A stretch of 64,000 nt of DNA, from assembly GCA_050951365.1 (NCBI GenBank), contig JBMNIX010000009.1, positions 1 through 64,000 on the forward strand, read 5' to 3'. Position 1 is the stretch's first letter; every line of letters begins with the position of its first letter. Below the pieces are notes generated by a model. The model made no database searches. It saw only the letters and a program-made list of their open reading frames with translations, and was not told the DNA's origin. This document shows positions 15,685-23,827 of this stretch, in pieces. This DNA is from JAAYHG01 sp012735455. GTDB taxonomy: Bacteria; Bacillota; DTU030; DUMP01. The position numbers and the translations under genes are program-made.

Positions 15685-17382
15685 TTAGCTGGCAGTTGCA
15701 CGCAGTATCTCAGCTACTGTGGTTTGGCCTGCCAATAATTTGTTTACAGCGTCGACGAAAAGTGTTGTCATCCCTTGTTTAACGGCAAGCTGCCTTATTT
15801 CCTCTGCTGGCCTTTTGGTAAGTATGAGCTTATGTAATTCAGGAGTGACCTCCATGCTTTCGGAGATGGCCGTTCTGCCCAGGTAACCTGTGTAGCGACA
15901 GTCCGGGCAACCGCGTCCGCGGCGCAGGGGTTGGCATGGCATTTCACTCTTTAGGTTCAGCGCCTCCCATTCATCAGGATCAGGCAGGTATTCTTCGGCA
16001 CAGTGCGGACAAATAGTCCGGACTAGCCGCTGTGCAACTACGCCAGAGAGTGCAGAGGCTAAGAGATAGGGTTCAATGTTCATATCTAGAAGGCGTGTAA
16101 TGGCTCCAGCAGCATCGTTCGTGTGCAGAGTGGAAAACACCAGGTGTCCAGTAAGGGCTGAACGAATGGCAATATCCGCTGTCTCTCGATCACGTATTTC
16201 CCCTACCATGATTATGTTTGGGTCCTGCCGCAGAATTGCTCTTAGACCACTCGCAAAGGTAATACCAGCTTTGGGATTCACTTGTACTTGATTAACTCCG
16301 GGGATTTGGTACTCAATTGGATCTTCTACTGTAATGATATTCTGTTGGGGCGTATTGAGGTACCCTAAGGCTGCATACAGGGTCGTGGTCTTGCCACAAC
16401 CGGTAGGCCCCGTCACCAATATCATGCCATAGGGGCGGGAGATAAGACGGCGAAAAAGTTCTATGGTAGAGATAGAAAACCCGAGTTTCTCAATGCGGTC
16501 TATACGGGTAGATTTGTCCAAAAGGCGCAATACCATTTTTTCACCATTAATGGTGGGTAAAGTGGAAATCCGCACGTCTACGTCGTGCCCTGATAGTTTC
16601 AGCTCAAGGTGACCGTCTTGCGGTACCCTGTGTTCGGCTATGTCCATGTTGGCCAGGACCTTAACACGGGATATGATAGGTTCTAACAAAGAGCTTCGTA
16701 AACTATTTACTCGCTGCAGCACCCCATCAATACGGAAACGCACCTGTACTTCATTTTCCAAAGGCTCGATATGAATATCGCTCGCTCGCGCGGCAATGGC
16801 TTGAGCAAAGAGTGAATCTACAAGCTCAATGACCAGTCCTGGGTACGGCGGATTATCTGCTTTGGCGCTCTGGAACCTCGACTCCGCAGTATTCTCCGGT
16901 GCCAACCGCTGCGCCTTGTGACTTGTTTCTTCCCAGGCGCCGTAGTAGTGTCTAATCTCTGGTGCGATCTCTTCCTCGGTAGCCACAACAACCCGCACAT
17001 CGTAACCGGATGCCAAGCGGACTTCATCGATGGCTAGTACGTTTAGTGGGTTGCTCATGGCTACTAGTAGATTGTTCCTGTCTACCCTAATAGGTAGAAC
17101 ATTGTGCCGGCGAGCCAACGTGCCTGGGACACTGGCCAAAGCCTCCTCTTGCGGTATAAAATCGGCCAAGCTGATATAAGGGGTCCCCAGGGTAGAGTTG
17201 AGCACAGAGGTTACTTGTTCGGAAGTGACAAAGCCGAGACTTACTAATATTTGCTCAGTTCGTTCACCACTCTGCCTTTGTTGTTTCAAAGCTTGGCCAA
17301 GTTGTTCCTCAGTTATCAGACCTTGCTGTACCAGAGTATTGCCGAGAGAAAACCGAAAGTAGGGGGTTAGTCTTGTCTGCAT
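15685..17382 (-). CDS. pilB: Type IV pilus assembly ATPase PilB (GspE family)
   Basis: A 565-residue secretion ATPase that drives pilus extension. The N-terminal MshEN domain has the motif LGNTLVQQGLITEEQLGQAL. The nucleotide-binding half has Walker A GPTGCGKTTT near residue 323, the Asp box IITVEDPIEYQIPGVNQVQV, the Walker B region DPNIIMVGEIRDRETADIA and the His box GHLVFSTLHTNDAAGAI. The tetracysteine zinc site is CPHC and CPDC. The start is ATG 17382 with GAGGTGG upstream. It heads the pilus operon. No retraction ATPase pilT is found in the window. Confidence 0.93.
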   Translation of the reverse strand: MQTRLTPYFRFSLGNTLVQQGLITEEQLGQALKQQRQSGERTEQILVSLGFVTSEQVTSVLNSTLGTPYISLADFIPQEEALASVPGTLARRHNVLPIRVDRNNLLVAMSNPLNVLAIDEVRLASGYDVRVVVATEEEIAPEIRHYYGAWEETSHKAQRLAPENTAESRFQSAKADNPPYPGLVIELVDSLFAQAIAARASDIHIEPLENEVQVRFRIDGVLQRVNSLRSSLLEPIISRVKVLANMDIAEHRVPQDGHLELKLSGHDVDVRISTLPTINGEKMVLRLLDKSTRIDRIEKLGFSISTIELFRRLISRPYGMILVTGPTGCGKTTTLYAALGYLNTPQQNIITVEDPIEYQIPGVNQVQVNPKAGITFASGLRAILRQDPNIIMVGEIRDRETADIAIRSALTGHLVFSTLHTNDAAGAITRLLDMNIEPYLLASALSGVVAQRLVRTICPHCAEEYLPDPDEWEALNLKSEMPCQPLRRGRGCPDCRYTGYLGRTAISESMEVTPELHKLILTKRPAEEIRQLAVKQGMTTLFVDAVNKLLAGQTTVAEILRATAS

Positions 17383-17512
17383 GTAGCAGCCACCTCATTC
17401 TTATTTCTTCGCCATAGGGATGAAGATTCCTTCTCCTGGCCCATCCTTAGTAGGACAAAGATACCACGTTTAGGTAGACTTAAGTGGAAGTGTGCCCAAC
17501 CGAAACTTGCAA

Positions 17513-17549
17513 TTAAAAAAACCCTGTAACGCTTAATGTCACAGGGGTT
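17513..17549 (-). terminator. Intrinsic terminator after tRNA-Arg
   Basis: On the - strand a hairpin with stem CCCTGT/ACAGGG is followed by a run of seven T residues. It ends the tRNA-Arg transcript before pilB. Confidence 0.75.
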
Positions 17550-17571
17550 CGCTAGGCAAAATTCTCATAGT

Positions 17572-17646
17572 TGGTGCGCCTGGCAGGAATCGAACCTGCG
17601 CACCCAGATCCGGAGTCTGGTGCTCTATCCACTGAGCTACAGGCGC
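17572..17646 (-). tRNA. tRNA-Arg (CCG)
   Basis: A cloverleaf of 75 nt with encoded CCA. The acceptor GCGCCTG pairs with CAGGCGC, the D arm is AGCTCAGTGGATAGAGC, the anticodon loop CTCCGGA gives CCG between CCAGA/TCTGG stems, and the T arm is GGTTCGATTCC. It reads Arg codon CGG. Confidence 0.95.
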
Positions 17647-17732
17647 ACGAATCGTTAACAAGCCCATTATACAATAAACATGAGCAAATATCCAGTCCCA
17701 TTTTTCCAACCCGCCCAGCCAAAGGGAATTTC

Positions 17733-18227
17733 TTAGTTTGCAGGATTTGGGGCTTGTTCCTCTGTCAACTTACCTTGGCATTCAGTGCAGAAACCATAAA
17801 AACGCAAGGAATGGTTAACGATTTGAAAACCGGTCTTAAGTGCTACCTTCTCCTCCAAGTTTTCTAAGAGGTCTTGACTAAACTCTATGATACGACCGCA
17901 GCAGAGGCATAAAAGGTGATGATGGTGGTGTGGGGTCGGGTCGGCAACTACTTCGAATCTTTTGTAACCATCACCGAAGTCCGCGGCGTGGATAATGCCA
18001 GCCGTTACAAAAAGATCTAAGGTTCGATACACAGTGGCTAGACCAATGTCCCCTTCGGTCTCTTTAACCTTGAGATATAGGTCCTCGGCACTTAAATGTT
18101 TGTCCGATTCGTCAGCCAAGGCCTTTAGGATGGCTTTCCTACGACGCGTAAGCCGGATGCCTTGTTCTTCCAGCCTTTGGCGCAAATTGCCTTGCAAGTG
18201 GTTCACAGTATTCACCTTTTTCACCAA
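17733..18227 (-). CDS. fur: Ferric uptake regulator family repressor
   Basis: A 164-residue Fur-family regulator. The winged-helix part runs through RLTRRRKAILKAL and the recognition segment IGLATVYRTLDLFV. The metal-binding part has PHHHHHLLCLCCGRIIEF and a second CxxC (GFCTEC), the two cysteine pairs of the structural zinc site. Fur and PerR are hard to tell apart by eye, and Fur is chosen as the default. The start at TTG 18227 has a weak ribosome site, so a nearby GTG (18224) is possible. tRNA-Arg lies downstream on the same strand. Confidence 0.85.
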   Translation of the reverse strand: MVKKVNTVNHLQGNLRQRLEEQGIRLTRRRKAILKALADESDKHLSAEDLYLKVKETEGDIGLATVYRTLDLFVTAGIIHAADFGDGYKRFEVVADPTPHHHHHLLCLCCGRIIEFSQDLLENLEEKVALKTGFQIVNHSLRFYGFCTECQGKLTEEQAPNPAN

Positions 18228-18263
18228 TGTGCACTCTCAGTATAAGCCACTAGTCCAGAGCTG

Positions 18264-18518
18264 TCAAATCTCTGGACTTTTTCCACCTTCATTATCTTGT
18301 TCTTGTGTTGCAACCTGTTTCTCAGGAAAGGTTTCCTTTTGCCATGTTCTCAGCTCGCTTTCAGAGACATCTGCATACCCTAAGAGCACGGCTAACAGGT
18401 CTGCCCGTTTAGAGATTTCGGGGTTAGGTGGTGTGCCGCCGCTGGTGAAAAAGTCCTTAAGCAAAGCCGTTTGTTCTTCTAACGGTAGTTTTTTGAACCA
18501 AGTTTCCTTCTTGTTCAT
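18264..18518 (-). CDS. Small acidic hypothetical protein
   Basis: An 84-residue soluble protein, charged and low in cysteine, with the N-terminus MNKKETWFKKLPLEEQTALL and a disordered acidic tail rich in Gln and Glu. It lies 36 bp upstream of fur on the same strand. A GGGGGA ribosome site precedes ATG 18518. I do not recognise the family. Coding potential is supported by its start signal and by the lack of a better overlapping frame. Confidence 0.5.
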   Translation of the reverse strand: MNKKETWFKKLPLEEQTALLKDFFTSGGTPPNPEISKRADLLAVLLGYADVSESELRTWQKETFPEKQVATQEQDNEGGKSPEI

Positions 18519-18658
18519 GAGATTCCCCCAGCTTGTTTAAACCTTCCCCTTTTTCGGTCCGAATATACTTACCCAATAACTGGTGGGGATAGGTCTTGTA
18601 AAGAGTGCAATAATAAAAGAGGGAGTTGAAATCAAATTCGCTCTTAGGAGGGTGCTCT

Positions 18659-19132
18659 ATGAGCAAGACTGTTATCGGTGTTTTTTCGAACCAAGATGGA
18701 GCCCAGCGGGCAGTAGAGGCTTTGCGTAATTCTGGCTTTGGAACCAATGAGATTTCTATTTTGGCCCGCGAGAACAAACAGGGTGAAAGCACACAAATGG
18801 GAGCAAGTAACAACATCAGCGGAGGAGTTACCACAGGAGGGGTCTTGGGAGGCTTGGCCGGGCTTGCTGCTGGTGCTGGAGCCCTTGCAATCCCAGGGAT
18901 TGGACCACTTTTTGCAGCTGGCCCGATTGCTGGGCTCTTGTCTGGTGCGGCCACAGGAGGGATTGCTGGTGGATTAATAGACTGGGGTATTCCACAGGAA
19001 CGTGGTCGTTACTTTGAAGGTAAGGTCCGTGAGGGCAAGATCCTAGCTACCGTTCGTGCCGAAGACAATAGGATTGATAAAGCTGCGCAAATCTTGCGTG
19101 AAAACGGAGCTACGGACGTTGAAACTCACTGA
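18659..19132 (+). CDS. General stress protein 17M-like protein with glycine-rich hydrophobic core
   Basis: A 157-residue protein. The N-terminal SKTVIGVFSNQDGAQRAVEA segment matches the flavodoxin-like fold of the Bacillus GsiB/YflT-type general stress protein 17M domain. A glycine- and alanine-rich hydrophobic middle follows (residues 55-110), with the pattern of two antiparallel membrane-inserting helices. The end (GRYFEGKVREGKILATVRA) folds back into the domain type. ATG 18659 has AGGAGGG 6 bp upstream. It is one of only two + strand protein genes after 6.6 kb, and it converges with mtnN, sharing 7 bp. The role is probably in stress, by family only. Confidence 0.7.
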   Translation: MSKTVIGVFSNQDGAQRAVEALRNSGFGTNEISILARENKQGESTQMGASNNISGGVTTGGVLGGLAGLAAGAGALAIPGIGPLFAAGPIAGLLSGAATGGIAGGLIDWGIPQERGRYFEGKVREGKILATVRAEDNRIDKAAQILRENGATDVETH

Positions 19133-19842
19133 CCAGTACTTGCCATCCTGCGACAAAGGATAGCTATTACCTCTGCCGCCGTTTCGGCGGCTTTCTTACT
19201 AAAGGAACGAAAGTCATCTGGAGCCGTGCCGTTTGCACAATCCGAGACCGCACGCAAGAGGGCAAAAGGTATACTGTTGAGGTAGCAGGTTTGTGCTATA
19301 GCTGCCCCTTCCATCTCTACCGCCACGGCACTAAATCGGTGAAAGAGTTCCATACGAATTTGAGGCTCAGCAATAAACGTATCACCGGATAGGATAACGC
19401 CCTGGTGAGGATTCTTGACACCTGCCGTGGCACAAGCGGATACAAGTTCCAACGACAGTTCTGGATCAGTAGCAAACAAAGTGGGCATACGGGGGACCTG
19501 TCCTGGTTGATAACCAAAAACAGTAACATCCACATCATGATACTGAGCTGCCGTAGCCACAATGAGATCATGAATAGCAAGCTGAGGATCTAGGGCGCCT
19601 GCTACTCCGGTAAAGACAATGGCATCTACCTTTCCTTGATCTATTAGGATTTGTGCAGTTACAGCGGCGTTGACTTTACCCACATCTGCTTTGGACAAAA
19701 CAACAGGCTGTCCCTCCACCTTTCCCTCGTAAAAGGTTTTGCCGGCGTGGGTGAACACGTTAGGCTGATCCATGAGGTGCCGCAAGGTGATGACTTCTAT
19801 TTCCATGGCACCAAGAATACCTAAACGTCCAATACTTCTCAT
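19126..19842 (-). CDS. mtnN: 5'-methylthioadenosine/S-adenosylhomocysteine nucleosidase
   Basis: A 238-residue nucleosidase that cleaves MTA and SAH to adenine and thioribose sugars. The general acid/base Glu lies in GAMEIEVITLR, the strand VFTGVAGALDP holds the fold's glycine loop, the ribose-binding Glu motif is VEMEGAAIAQ, and the catalytic Asp is in RAVSDCAN. It shares 4 bp with the upstream YpmA-like gene. It recycles MTA formed by polyamine synthesis (speH is in this window) and SAH from methylation. MtaD, encoded at 23.8 kb, gives a second route. Confidence 0.92.
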   Translation of the reverse strand: MRSIGRLGILGAMEIEVITLRHLMDQPNVFTHAGKTFYEGKVEGQPVVLSKADVGKVNAAVTAQILIDQGKVDAIVFTGVAGALDPQLAIHDLIVATAAQYHDVDVTVFGYQPGQVPRMPTLFATDPELSLELVSACATAGVKNPHQGVILSGDTFIAEPQIRMELFHRFSAVAVEMEGAAIAQTCYLNSIPFALLRAVSDCANGTAPDDFRSFSKKAAETAAEVIAILCRRMASTGQ

Positions 19843-20039
19843 TCAGAACTATCCTTCCAAGCATCGGTAGCATAAATACTAAAGGTATAGGAATCCCCTC
19901 TTCGACGTAAGCCAAAAACAAACCCGTGGCGTTTTAGAGTTTGGTTCAGGAGTGTAATAAGGCGATGTACGTCCTCGGGTAAACGAAAAGCCTCTTCGGC
20001 TATGAGCGGAAGTGATTTATGATTAGCCCACAGGTCCAT
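19839..20039 (-). CDS. YpmA-like small protein (DUF4264)
   Basis: A 66-residue protein. The central block FRLPEDVHRLITLLNQTLKR and HGFVFGLRRRGDSYTFSIYAT fits the YpmA/DUF4264 family of Firmicutes, whose function is unknown. It overlaps mtnN by 4 bp, so the two are probably translated together. The divergent promoter for tRNA-Trp begins just upstream. Confidence 0.6.
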   Translation of the reverse strand: MDLWANHKSLPLIAEEAFRLPEDVHRLITLLNQTLKRHGFVFGLRRRGDSYTFSIYATDAWKDSSE

Positions 20040-20059
20040 TTTGTTCCTCCTTACCCCGG

Positions 20060-20088
20060 TTGACGCAACACCTGCTATCTGCTATAAT
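20060..20088 (+). promoter_or_regulatory. Sigma-A promoter for tRNA-Trp
   Basis: TTGACG (20060-20065), 17 bp, then TATAAT (20083-20088), placed 11 bp before the tRNA. It is a near-consensus promoter. Confidence 0.85.
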
Positions 20089-20099
20089 AACAATGCCGT

Positions 20100-20175
20100 A
20101 GGGGAGTAGCTCAACTGGCAGAGTAGCGGTCTCCAAAACCGCCCGCTGGGGGTTCGAGTCCCTCCTCCCCTGCCA
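20100..20175 (+). tRNA. tRNA-Trp (CCA)
   Basis: A 76-nt cloverleaf with encoded CCA. The acceptor AGGGGAG pairs with CTCCCCT, the anticodon loop CTCCAAA gives CCA, and the T arm is GGTTCGAGTCC. Confidence 0.96.
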
Positions 20176-20185
20176 GATGTGTGAG

Positions 20186-20218
20186 AAGGCGGTTAAGAGC
20201 TGCCTTTTCGCTTTTTCT
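20186..20218 (+). terminator. Intrinsic terminator after tRNA-Trp
   Basis: AAGGCGG-TTAAGA-GCTGCCTT forms a hairpin with one G.T pair, followed by T-rich sequence (TTTTCGCTTTTTC). It lies 10 bp after the tRNA. Confidence 0.65.
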
Positions 20219-20439
20219 TAGTGGCAGGTACTACAGCTGCCTCGACTACAACCAGCACAGCCACCCGCACTCCTGCTGCTAGTACCCGCAGGGCCACCGA
20301 TGGCAAAGGGAGAAAAGATGCTATAGGTGTTGCTGCTCTGGCAATGGGTACACTTAGGATGTTCTGGTTTGTTGTTCATCGATGAACGTATCTCAAAACG
20401 CTTACCACAGTCACGGCAGCGATAGTCATAGTATGGCAC
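20218..20439 (-). CDS. FmdB-type zinc-ribbon protein
   Basis: A 73-residue protein of the FmdB/CxxC regulatory family. The zinc ribbon is YDYRCRDCGKRFEIRSS with CTHC further on, followed by a Gly/Ser/Cys-rich tail (GGCAGCSRGSCSTCH). The tail adds five cysteines and so could bind another metal. Its job in bacteria is not settled. It is a single gene between two tRNA units on the opposite strand. Confidence 0.82.
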   Translation of the reverse strand: MPYYDYRCRDCGKRFEIRSSMNNKPEHPKCTHCQSSNTYSIFSPFAIGGPAGTSSRSAGGCAGCSRGSCSTCH

Positions 20440-20541
20440 AGGGGGCAGCCTCCTAACTATTGTATGACGCTTTCAGGATCATTATAGGTGAGCCTCTGCG
20501 CGCCGTCAAGGAATGGCTGGGAAAAGGGTGGCAGCCGATTA

Positions 20542-20570
20542 TTGACTTGGTAGAGGTATTAATGTAAAAT
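20542..20570 (+). promoter_or_regulatory. Sigma-A promoter for the four-tRNA cluster
   Basis: TTGACT (20542-20547), 17 bp, TAAAAT (20565-20570). It lies 8 bp before tRNA-Pro and is likely to drive the Pro-Glu-Met-Tyr cluster. Confidence 0.8.
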
Positions 20571-20578
20571 AAGCTTGT

Positions 20579-20655
20579 CGGAGCGTGGCGCAGCTTGGTA
20601 GCGCACTTGGTTCGGGACCAAGGGGTCGCTGGTTCAAATCCAGTCGCTCCGACCA
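20579..20655 (+). tRNA. tRNA-Pro (CGG)
   Basis: A 77-nt cloverleaf with encoded CCA. The acceptor CGGAGCG pairs with CGCTCCG, the anticodon loop TTCGGGA gives CGG, and the T arm is GGTTCAAATCC. Confidence 0.95.
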
Positions 20656-20660
20656 GGGTT

Positions 20661-20735
20661 GACCCTATGGTCAAGTGGTTAAGACACCGCCCTTTCAAGG
20701 CGGTAACGGGGGTTCGAATCCCCCTAGGGTCACCA
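20661..20735 (+). tRNA. tRNA-Glu (TTC)
   Basis: A 75-nt cloverleaf with encoded CCA. The acceptor GACCCTA pairs with TAGGGTC, the anticodon loop CTTTCAA between CCGCC/GGCGG gives TTC. Confidence 0.95.
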
Positions 20736-20744
20736 ATTTAATTT

Positions 20745-20819
20745 GGGCCCATAGCTTAACGGCAGAGCAGCCGGCTCATAACCGGTCGGTTCCAGGTTCG
20801 AATCCTGGTGGGCCCACCA
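20745..20819 (+). tRNA. tRNA-Met (CAT)
   Basis: A 75-nt cloverleaf with encoded CCA. The acceptor GGGCCCA pairs with TGGGCCC and the anticodon loop CTCATAA gives CAT. The fully paired acceptor end argues for elongator Met over initiator. A lysidine-modified Ile tRNA cannot be excluded by eye. Confidence 0.9.
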
Positions 20820-20826
20820 AGAATAC

Positions 20827-20912
20827 GGAGAGGTTCCCGAGCTGGCCAAAGGGGGCAGACTGTAAATCTGTTGGCGATGCCTTCGGTGGTTCGAATCCAC
20901 CCCTCTCCACCA
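20827..20912 (+). tRNA. tRNA-Tyr (GTA)
   Basis: An 86-nt class II tRNA with a long variable arm and encoded CCA. The acceptor GGAGAGG pairs with CCTCTCC and the anticodon loop CTGTAAA gives GTA. Confidence 0.95.
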
Positions 20913-20920
20913 GAAAAGAA

Positions 20921-20946
20921 AAAGGCGGCAGTGCCGCTCTTTTTTC
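20921..20946 (+). terminator. Intrinsic terminator after the tRNA cluster
   Basis: GCGGC-AGT-GCCGC hairpin followed by CTCTTTTTTC, directly after tRNA-Tyr. Confidence 0.8.
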
Positions 20947-20954
20947 TTTGTTTC

Positions 20955-22832
20955 TTACGCCAGTTTTAAAGCGCGGTTGTAGCATGCTACTGCCTCTTCC
21001 GCGTACCCTAAATAGTCAAGACACATCCCTTTGCCGCTGTAATAAGGTAGTTCTTCTGGGGCTAAGGTAAGGGCCCGCTCGTAAGCTGCCAGCGCTTCTT
21101 GATACATACCTTGCTGAAAGAGACACGCGCCTTTATTACCCCAGAACACAGCCGTTTCAGGTTGAAGAGCGAGGGCTTCATCAAAGCAGTGTAGGGCTTC
21201 GCGAAAACGGCCGAGAGCTAAGAGACATAGTCCACGGTTGTTTAATGTACTAGGATCAGAAGGAGTGCTGCTAAGCACCTGGTCATAACAGTTTAAGGCT
21301 TCTTGATAGCGCCCTAAGCGGGTGAGACAAGATGCCTTGTTGTGTAGGAGGTCTATCTGGGAGTCGGTTTGCAGAGCTAATTCGTAGCAGTTTAGGGCCT
21401 CTTCGTATTTTCCTAATCTACCTAAGCAATAGCCTTTGTTATTTAGTAGGTTTGGATCCTGCGGACGAGCGCGCAGGGCCTTGTTGTACAGAAGCACAGC
21501 TTCCTCGTACTCCCCTTCCTGACCCAGGACCAGTGCGAGATTAGCCAGGACTGCTGGATCGTTAGCCTTTAGTTTTAGTGCTTCTTGATAACACTCTATG
21601 GCCTCAGTATATCGCCCTAACGATACAAGGCAAAGCCCTTCATTATTTAGTAGTGTTGCACTCGGACCGGCAGATTCTCTAGCTTGTCTATAAATGGCCA
21701 GTGCTTCTTCAGGCTTTCCTTGTTCCTCTGCCAATTTCGCTAAATCTAACCAAGCCTCAATCAGTGATGCGTCTTGTTCGAGGGCCTGGTTGAAACTAGC
21801 TTTGGCTTGCTCCGTAAGTCCCTGCCGCAGGATAATGTGTCCCTGCACATAACGTAACCAGGCGCACTCCGGGCGCGAGACTATGGCACGTCCAATGTAA
21901 TCAGTGGCTTTTTCCAATTGGCCTTTAATTTGAGCTACCAAAGCCAGGCACCCTAAGATATCCGGCGCATCAGGCTCTGCTGCCAATGCTTCCAAGAGCA
22001 GCCTTTGTGCGTGATCTGGTTGACCTGCCGCTTGTGCTATGAGGGCCAGTTGCAAACGCAGGTGGTTACGATTCATTAGCCCTCGTTTATATGCAGTGCT
22101 CCTGCAGAGCTGGCGCATGCGTCGAGCAGCGGCTTTCCCTGATAGTTCTTCCTCACTGGGATTCGTAAAGGCAGAGTTGTTAAGGTCGAACCCAGCTTTG
22201 TCAAGGGCAGTGATCAGCTCGCGTCCTGCTGCACGGCAGTAAGTCTTGACCAATTTGTCCCTGCTTGTTCGCCACCAATCCTGTATGCTGGTTGTTTCTT
22301 CTGGCGATGGTGGTTGATAGCGCCCAAAATGAATGCGAACAGGTCCAAGGTTAGTATCCTCGGTTGATAGCTCGTCGTGTCCAAGAACAAGGGCTATGAC
22401 AGGAAACGTGAGGCGAGGAAGTTCAAGTCTATCAGCTACCTGAACAGCGTTGGTTAAGAGATCAGGAATAGCCTTGATCCGCATGCCTGTCTCTTTCACT
22501 ATTTCAGATACCGCCTGGGCCCAGGCGGCAACTGCAGTTGTTCCCCGGATAAACGCTGTTAGAGTGTCAAAGGATAGCGCAGAGCCTGCAGGACAAGAAT
22601 GTCTTGGCAAAGAATAATCTAGGCAAAAAATAATGCATACGGGTGCAAATCCTATCCAATCCCTGGAGGTAAGGTTAGCCAACCACTTGCGATCGTCGGG
22701 AGAAGTCAAGATCAAAGCGCTAACGGCTGCAACGTTATCAATACCGACACGTCGTTGAGCCTCTCGTAAGAGTTTTGGTAATTCAGCAAGGCAAATCTTG
22801 TTTTGTAATCCCCTCGCCTCTTTATTGCTCAT
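20955..22832 (-). CDS. Nitroreductase-like domain fused to a long TPR array
   Basis: A 625-residue protein in two parts. Residues about 1-210 resemble the NfsA/NfrA type of FMN nitroreductase. SPDDRKWLANLTSRDWIGF and APVCIIFCLDYS match the middle strand, GTTAVAAWAQAVSEIVKETG matches the central helix, LELPRLTFPVIALVLGH matches the last strand, and IHFGRYQ matches the end. The first 40-50 residues of such enzymes, with the Arg-rich flavin phosphate motif, are missing. Residues about 265-625 are around ten TPR units with the usual W/LG-Y-A-F-P pattern (for example NNKGYCLGRLGKYEEALNCY). ATG 22832 has GGGAGGG upstream. Function is not known. The flavin-site loss suggests a binding role. Confidence 0.72.
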   Translation of the reverse strand: MSNKEARGLQNKICLAELPKLLREAQRRVGIDNVAAVSALILTSPDDRKWLANLTSRDWIGFAPVCIIFCLDYSLPRHSCPAGSALSFDTLTAFIRGTTAVAAWAQAVSEIVKETGMRIKAIPDLLTNAVQVADRLELPRLTFPVIALVLGHDELSTEDTNLGPVRIHFGRYQPPSPEETTSIQDWWRTSRDKLVKTYCRAAGRELITALDKAGFDLNNSAFTNPSEEELSGKAAARRMRQLCRSTAYKRGLMNRNHLRLQLALIAQAAGQPDHAQRLLLEALAAEPDAPDILGCLALVAQIKGQLEKATDYIGRAIVSRPECAWLRYVQGHIILRQGLTEQAKASFNQALEQDASLIEAWLDLAKLAEEQGKPEEALAIYRQARESAGPSATLLNNEGLCLVSLGRYTEAIECYQEALKLKANDPAVLANLALVLGQEGEYEEAVLLYNKALRARPQDPNLLNNKGYCLGRLGKYEEALNCYELALQTDSQIDLLHNKASCLTRLGRYQEALNCYDQVLSSTPSDPSTLNNRGLCLLALGRFREALHCFDEALALQPETAVFWGNKGACLFQQGMYQEALAAYERALTLAPEELPYYSGKGMCLDYLGYAEEAVACYNRALKLA

Positions 22833-22847
22833 ACTATTCCCTCCCAC

Positions 22848-23114
22848 AAAAAGGAACCGCTGGTAAACATAACCAAGTAGTTCGTTTTTTAAAGTGGAAA
22901 AACCTGCTGGCCATGCGAATCAGTTGATTGTTTTTTCCGGCAGGTCTAACGGGATTACTCTCAATTTCGACGGCAATGTTGGCAAACTGCCACCGAGTCA
23001 GCAGAGAATGACCTAAGCTGTCGCAGGGTTAGTAGCTGTAGGTACTCGATTTATAAACTTACTCGCAGCTATCCATTACGGTCAAGTTTCATCAACACGT
23101 TTCTGTGGGGGTGG
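22848..23114. other. Divergent intergenic region
   Basis: A 267-bp gap between the divergent TPR gene and nth. There is a weak inverted repeat CCTGC...GCAGG near 22902-22947 around a T-rich stretch. I see no RNA gene or clear promoter. Confidence 0.4.
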
Positions 23115-23753
23115 TTGAAGGTGGAAAAAGTAAGTGGGATTTTGGCTAACTTAGCCTGCATTTATCCCGAGGCCAGGACGGAACTACATTTTCAGTCTCC
23201 TTTTCAGTTGCTAGTTGCTACTATCCTTTCGGCTCAGACTACAGACAGTCAGGTTAACAAAGTAACTCCCCCTCTATTTCAGCGCTACCCTACTCCCTAT
23301 GATCTGGCGCAGGCTGACCCCGAAGAGGTTGAATCGCTCATCTCTAGTGTTGGCTTATATCGGGTTAAAGCCCGTTACCTAGTAGGAGCCTCGCGGACAT
23401 TGGTGCAGGAATATGGCGGGGAGGTACCAGAACGTTTCGAGGACCTAATTACCCTGCCCGGGGTTGGAAGAAAAACAGCGAAAGTTGTATTAGCCAATGC
23501 CTTCGCCGTTCCAGGAATGCCTGTTGATACTCATGTCTTCCGCGTCGCTCGGCGACTCGGTCTCTCACAGGGGACGAATCCTAAGAGGGTTGAACAGGAT
23601 TTGGAGCAAATAATTCCTCGTGAATTGCTGGTTGATACCCACCACAGGTTGATCGTACACGGCCGCAGTGTTTGTCGCGCTAAGAATCCACTTTGTCACG
23701 ACTGTACCTTGTCTCCTTACTGTTCGAGCTTCAATTCTGCAGCAGCGAAGTAA
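23115..23753 (+). CDS. nth: Endonuclease III (DNA glycosylase/AP lyase)
   Basis: A 212-residue base-excision repair enzyme that removes oxidised pyrimidines. The helix-hairpin-helix is LPGVGRKTAKVVLANAF with the catalytic Lys, the catalytic Asp lies in VDTHVFRVARRLGL, and the [4Fe-4S] loop is C-x6-C-x2-C-x5-C (CRAKNPLCHDC and SPYC). The start is TTG 23115. GTG 23121 two codons on is an alternative. Length is normal. It is a single + strand gene ending at a strong terminator. Confidence 0.94.
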   Translation: MKVEKVSGILANLACIYPEARTELHFQSPFQLLVATILSAQTTDSQVNKVTPPLFQRYPTPYDLAQADPEEVESLISSVGLYRVKARYLVGASRTLVQEYGGEVPERFEDLITLPGVGRKTAKVVLANAFAVPGMPVDTHVFRVARRLGLSQGTNPKRVEQDLEQIIPRELLVDTHHRLIVHGRSVCRAKNPLCHDCTLSPYCSSFNSAAAK

Positions 23754-23797
23754 AAGCTAAGGACTGCTAGATGTTAATTTTTTTAAGAGCAAGTATT

Positions 23798-23826
23798 AAG
23801 AACCTGCTGCGGAGCAGGTTCTTTGC
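23798..23826 (+). terminator. Intrinsic terminator after nth
   Basis: AAGAACCTGCT-GCGG-AGCAGGTTCTTT, an 11-bp stem with a short T run. It also lies downstream of mtaD on the other strand and may help there. Confidence 0.8.
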
Positions 23827-23827
23827 T

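Noticed and set aside
18457..18954. 165-residue frame on the - strand opposite the stress-protein-like gene
   Set aside because: A Pro/Ala-rich shadow of the Gly/Ala-rich + strand gene, which has a strong ribosome site.
20453..20698. 81-residue frame on the - strand across tRNA-Pro
   Set aside because: It lies over tRNA-Pro and part of tRNA-Glu and has no ribosome site.
20675..21070. 131-residue + strand frame across the tRNA cluster
   Set aside because: It is read through tRNA-Glu, -Met and -Tyr and a terminator, so it is chance.
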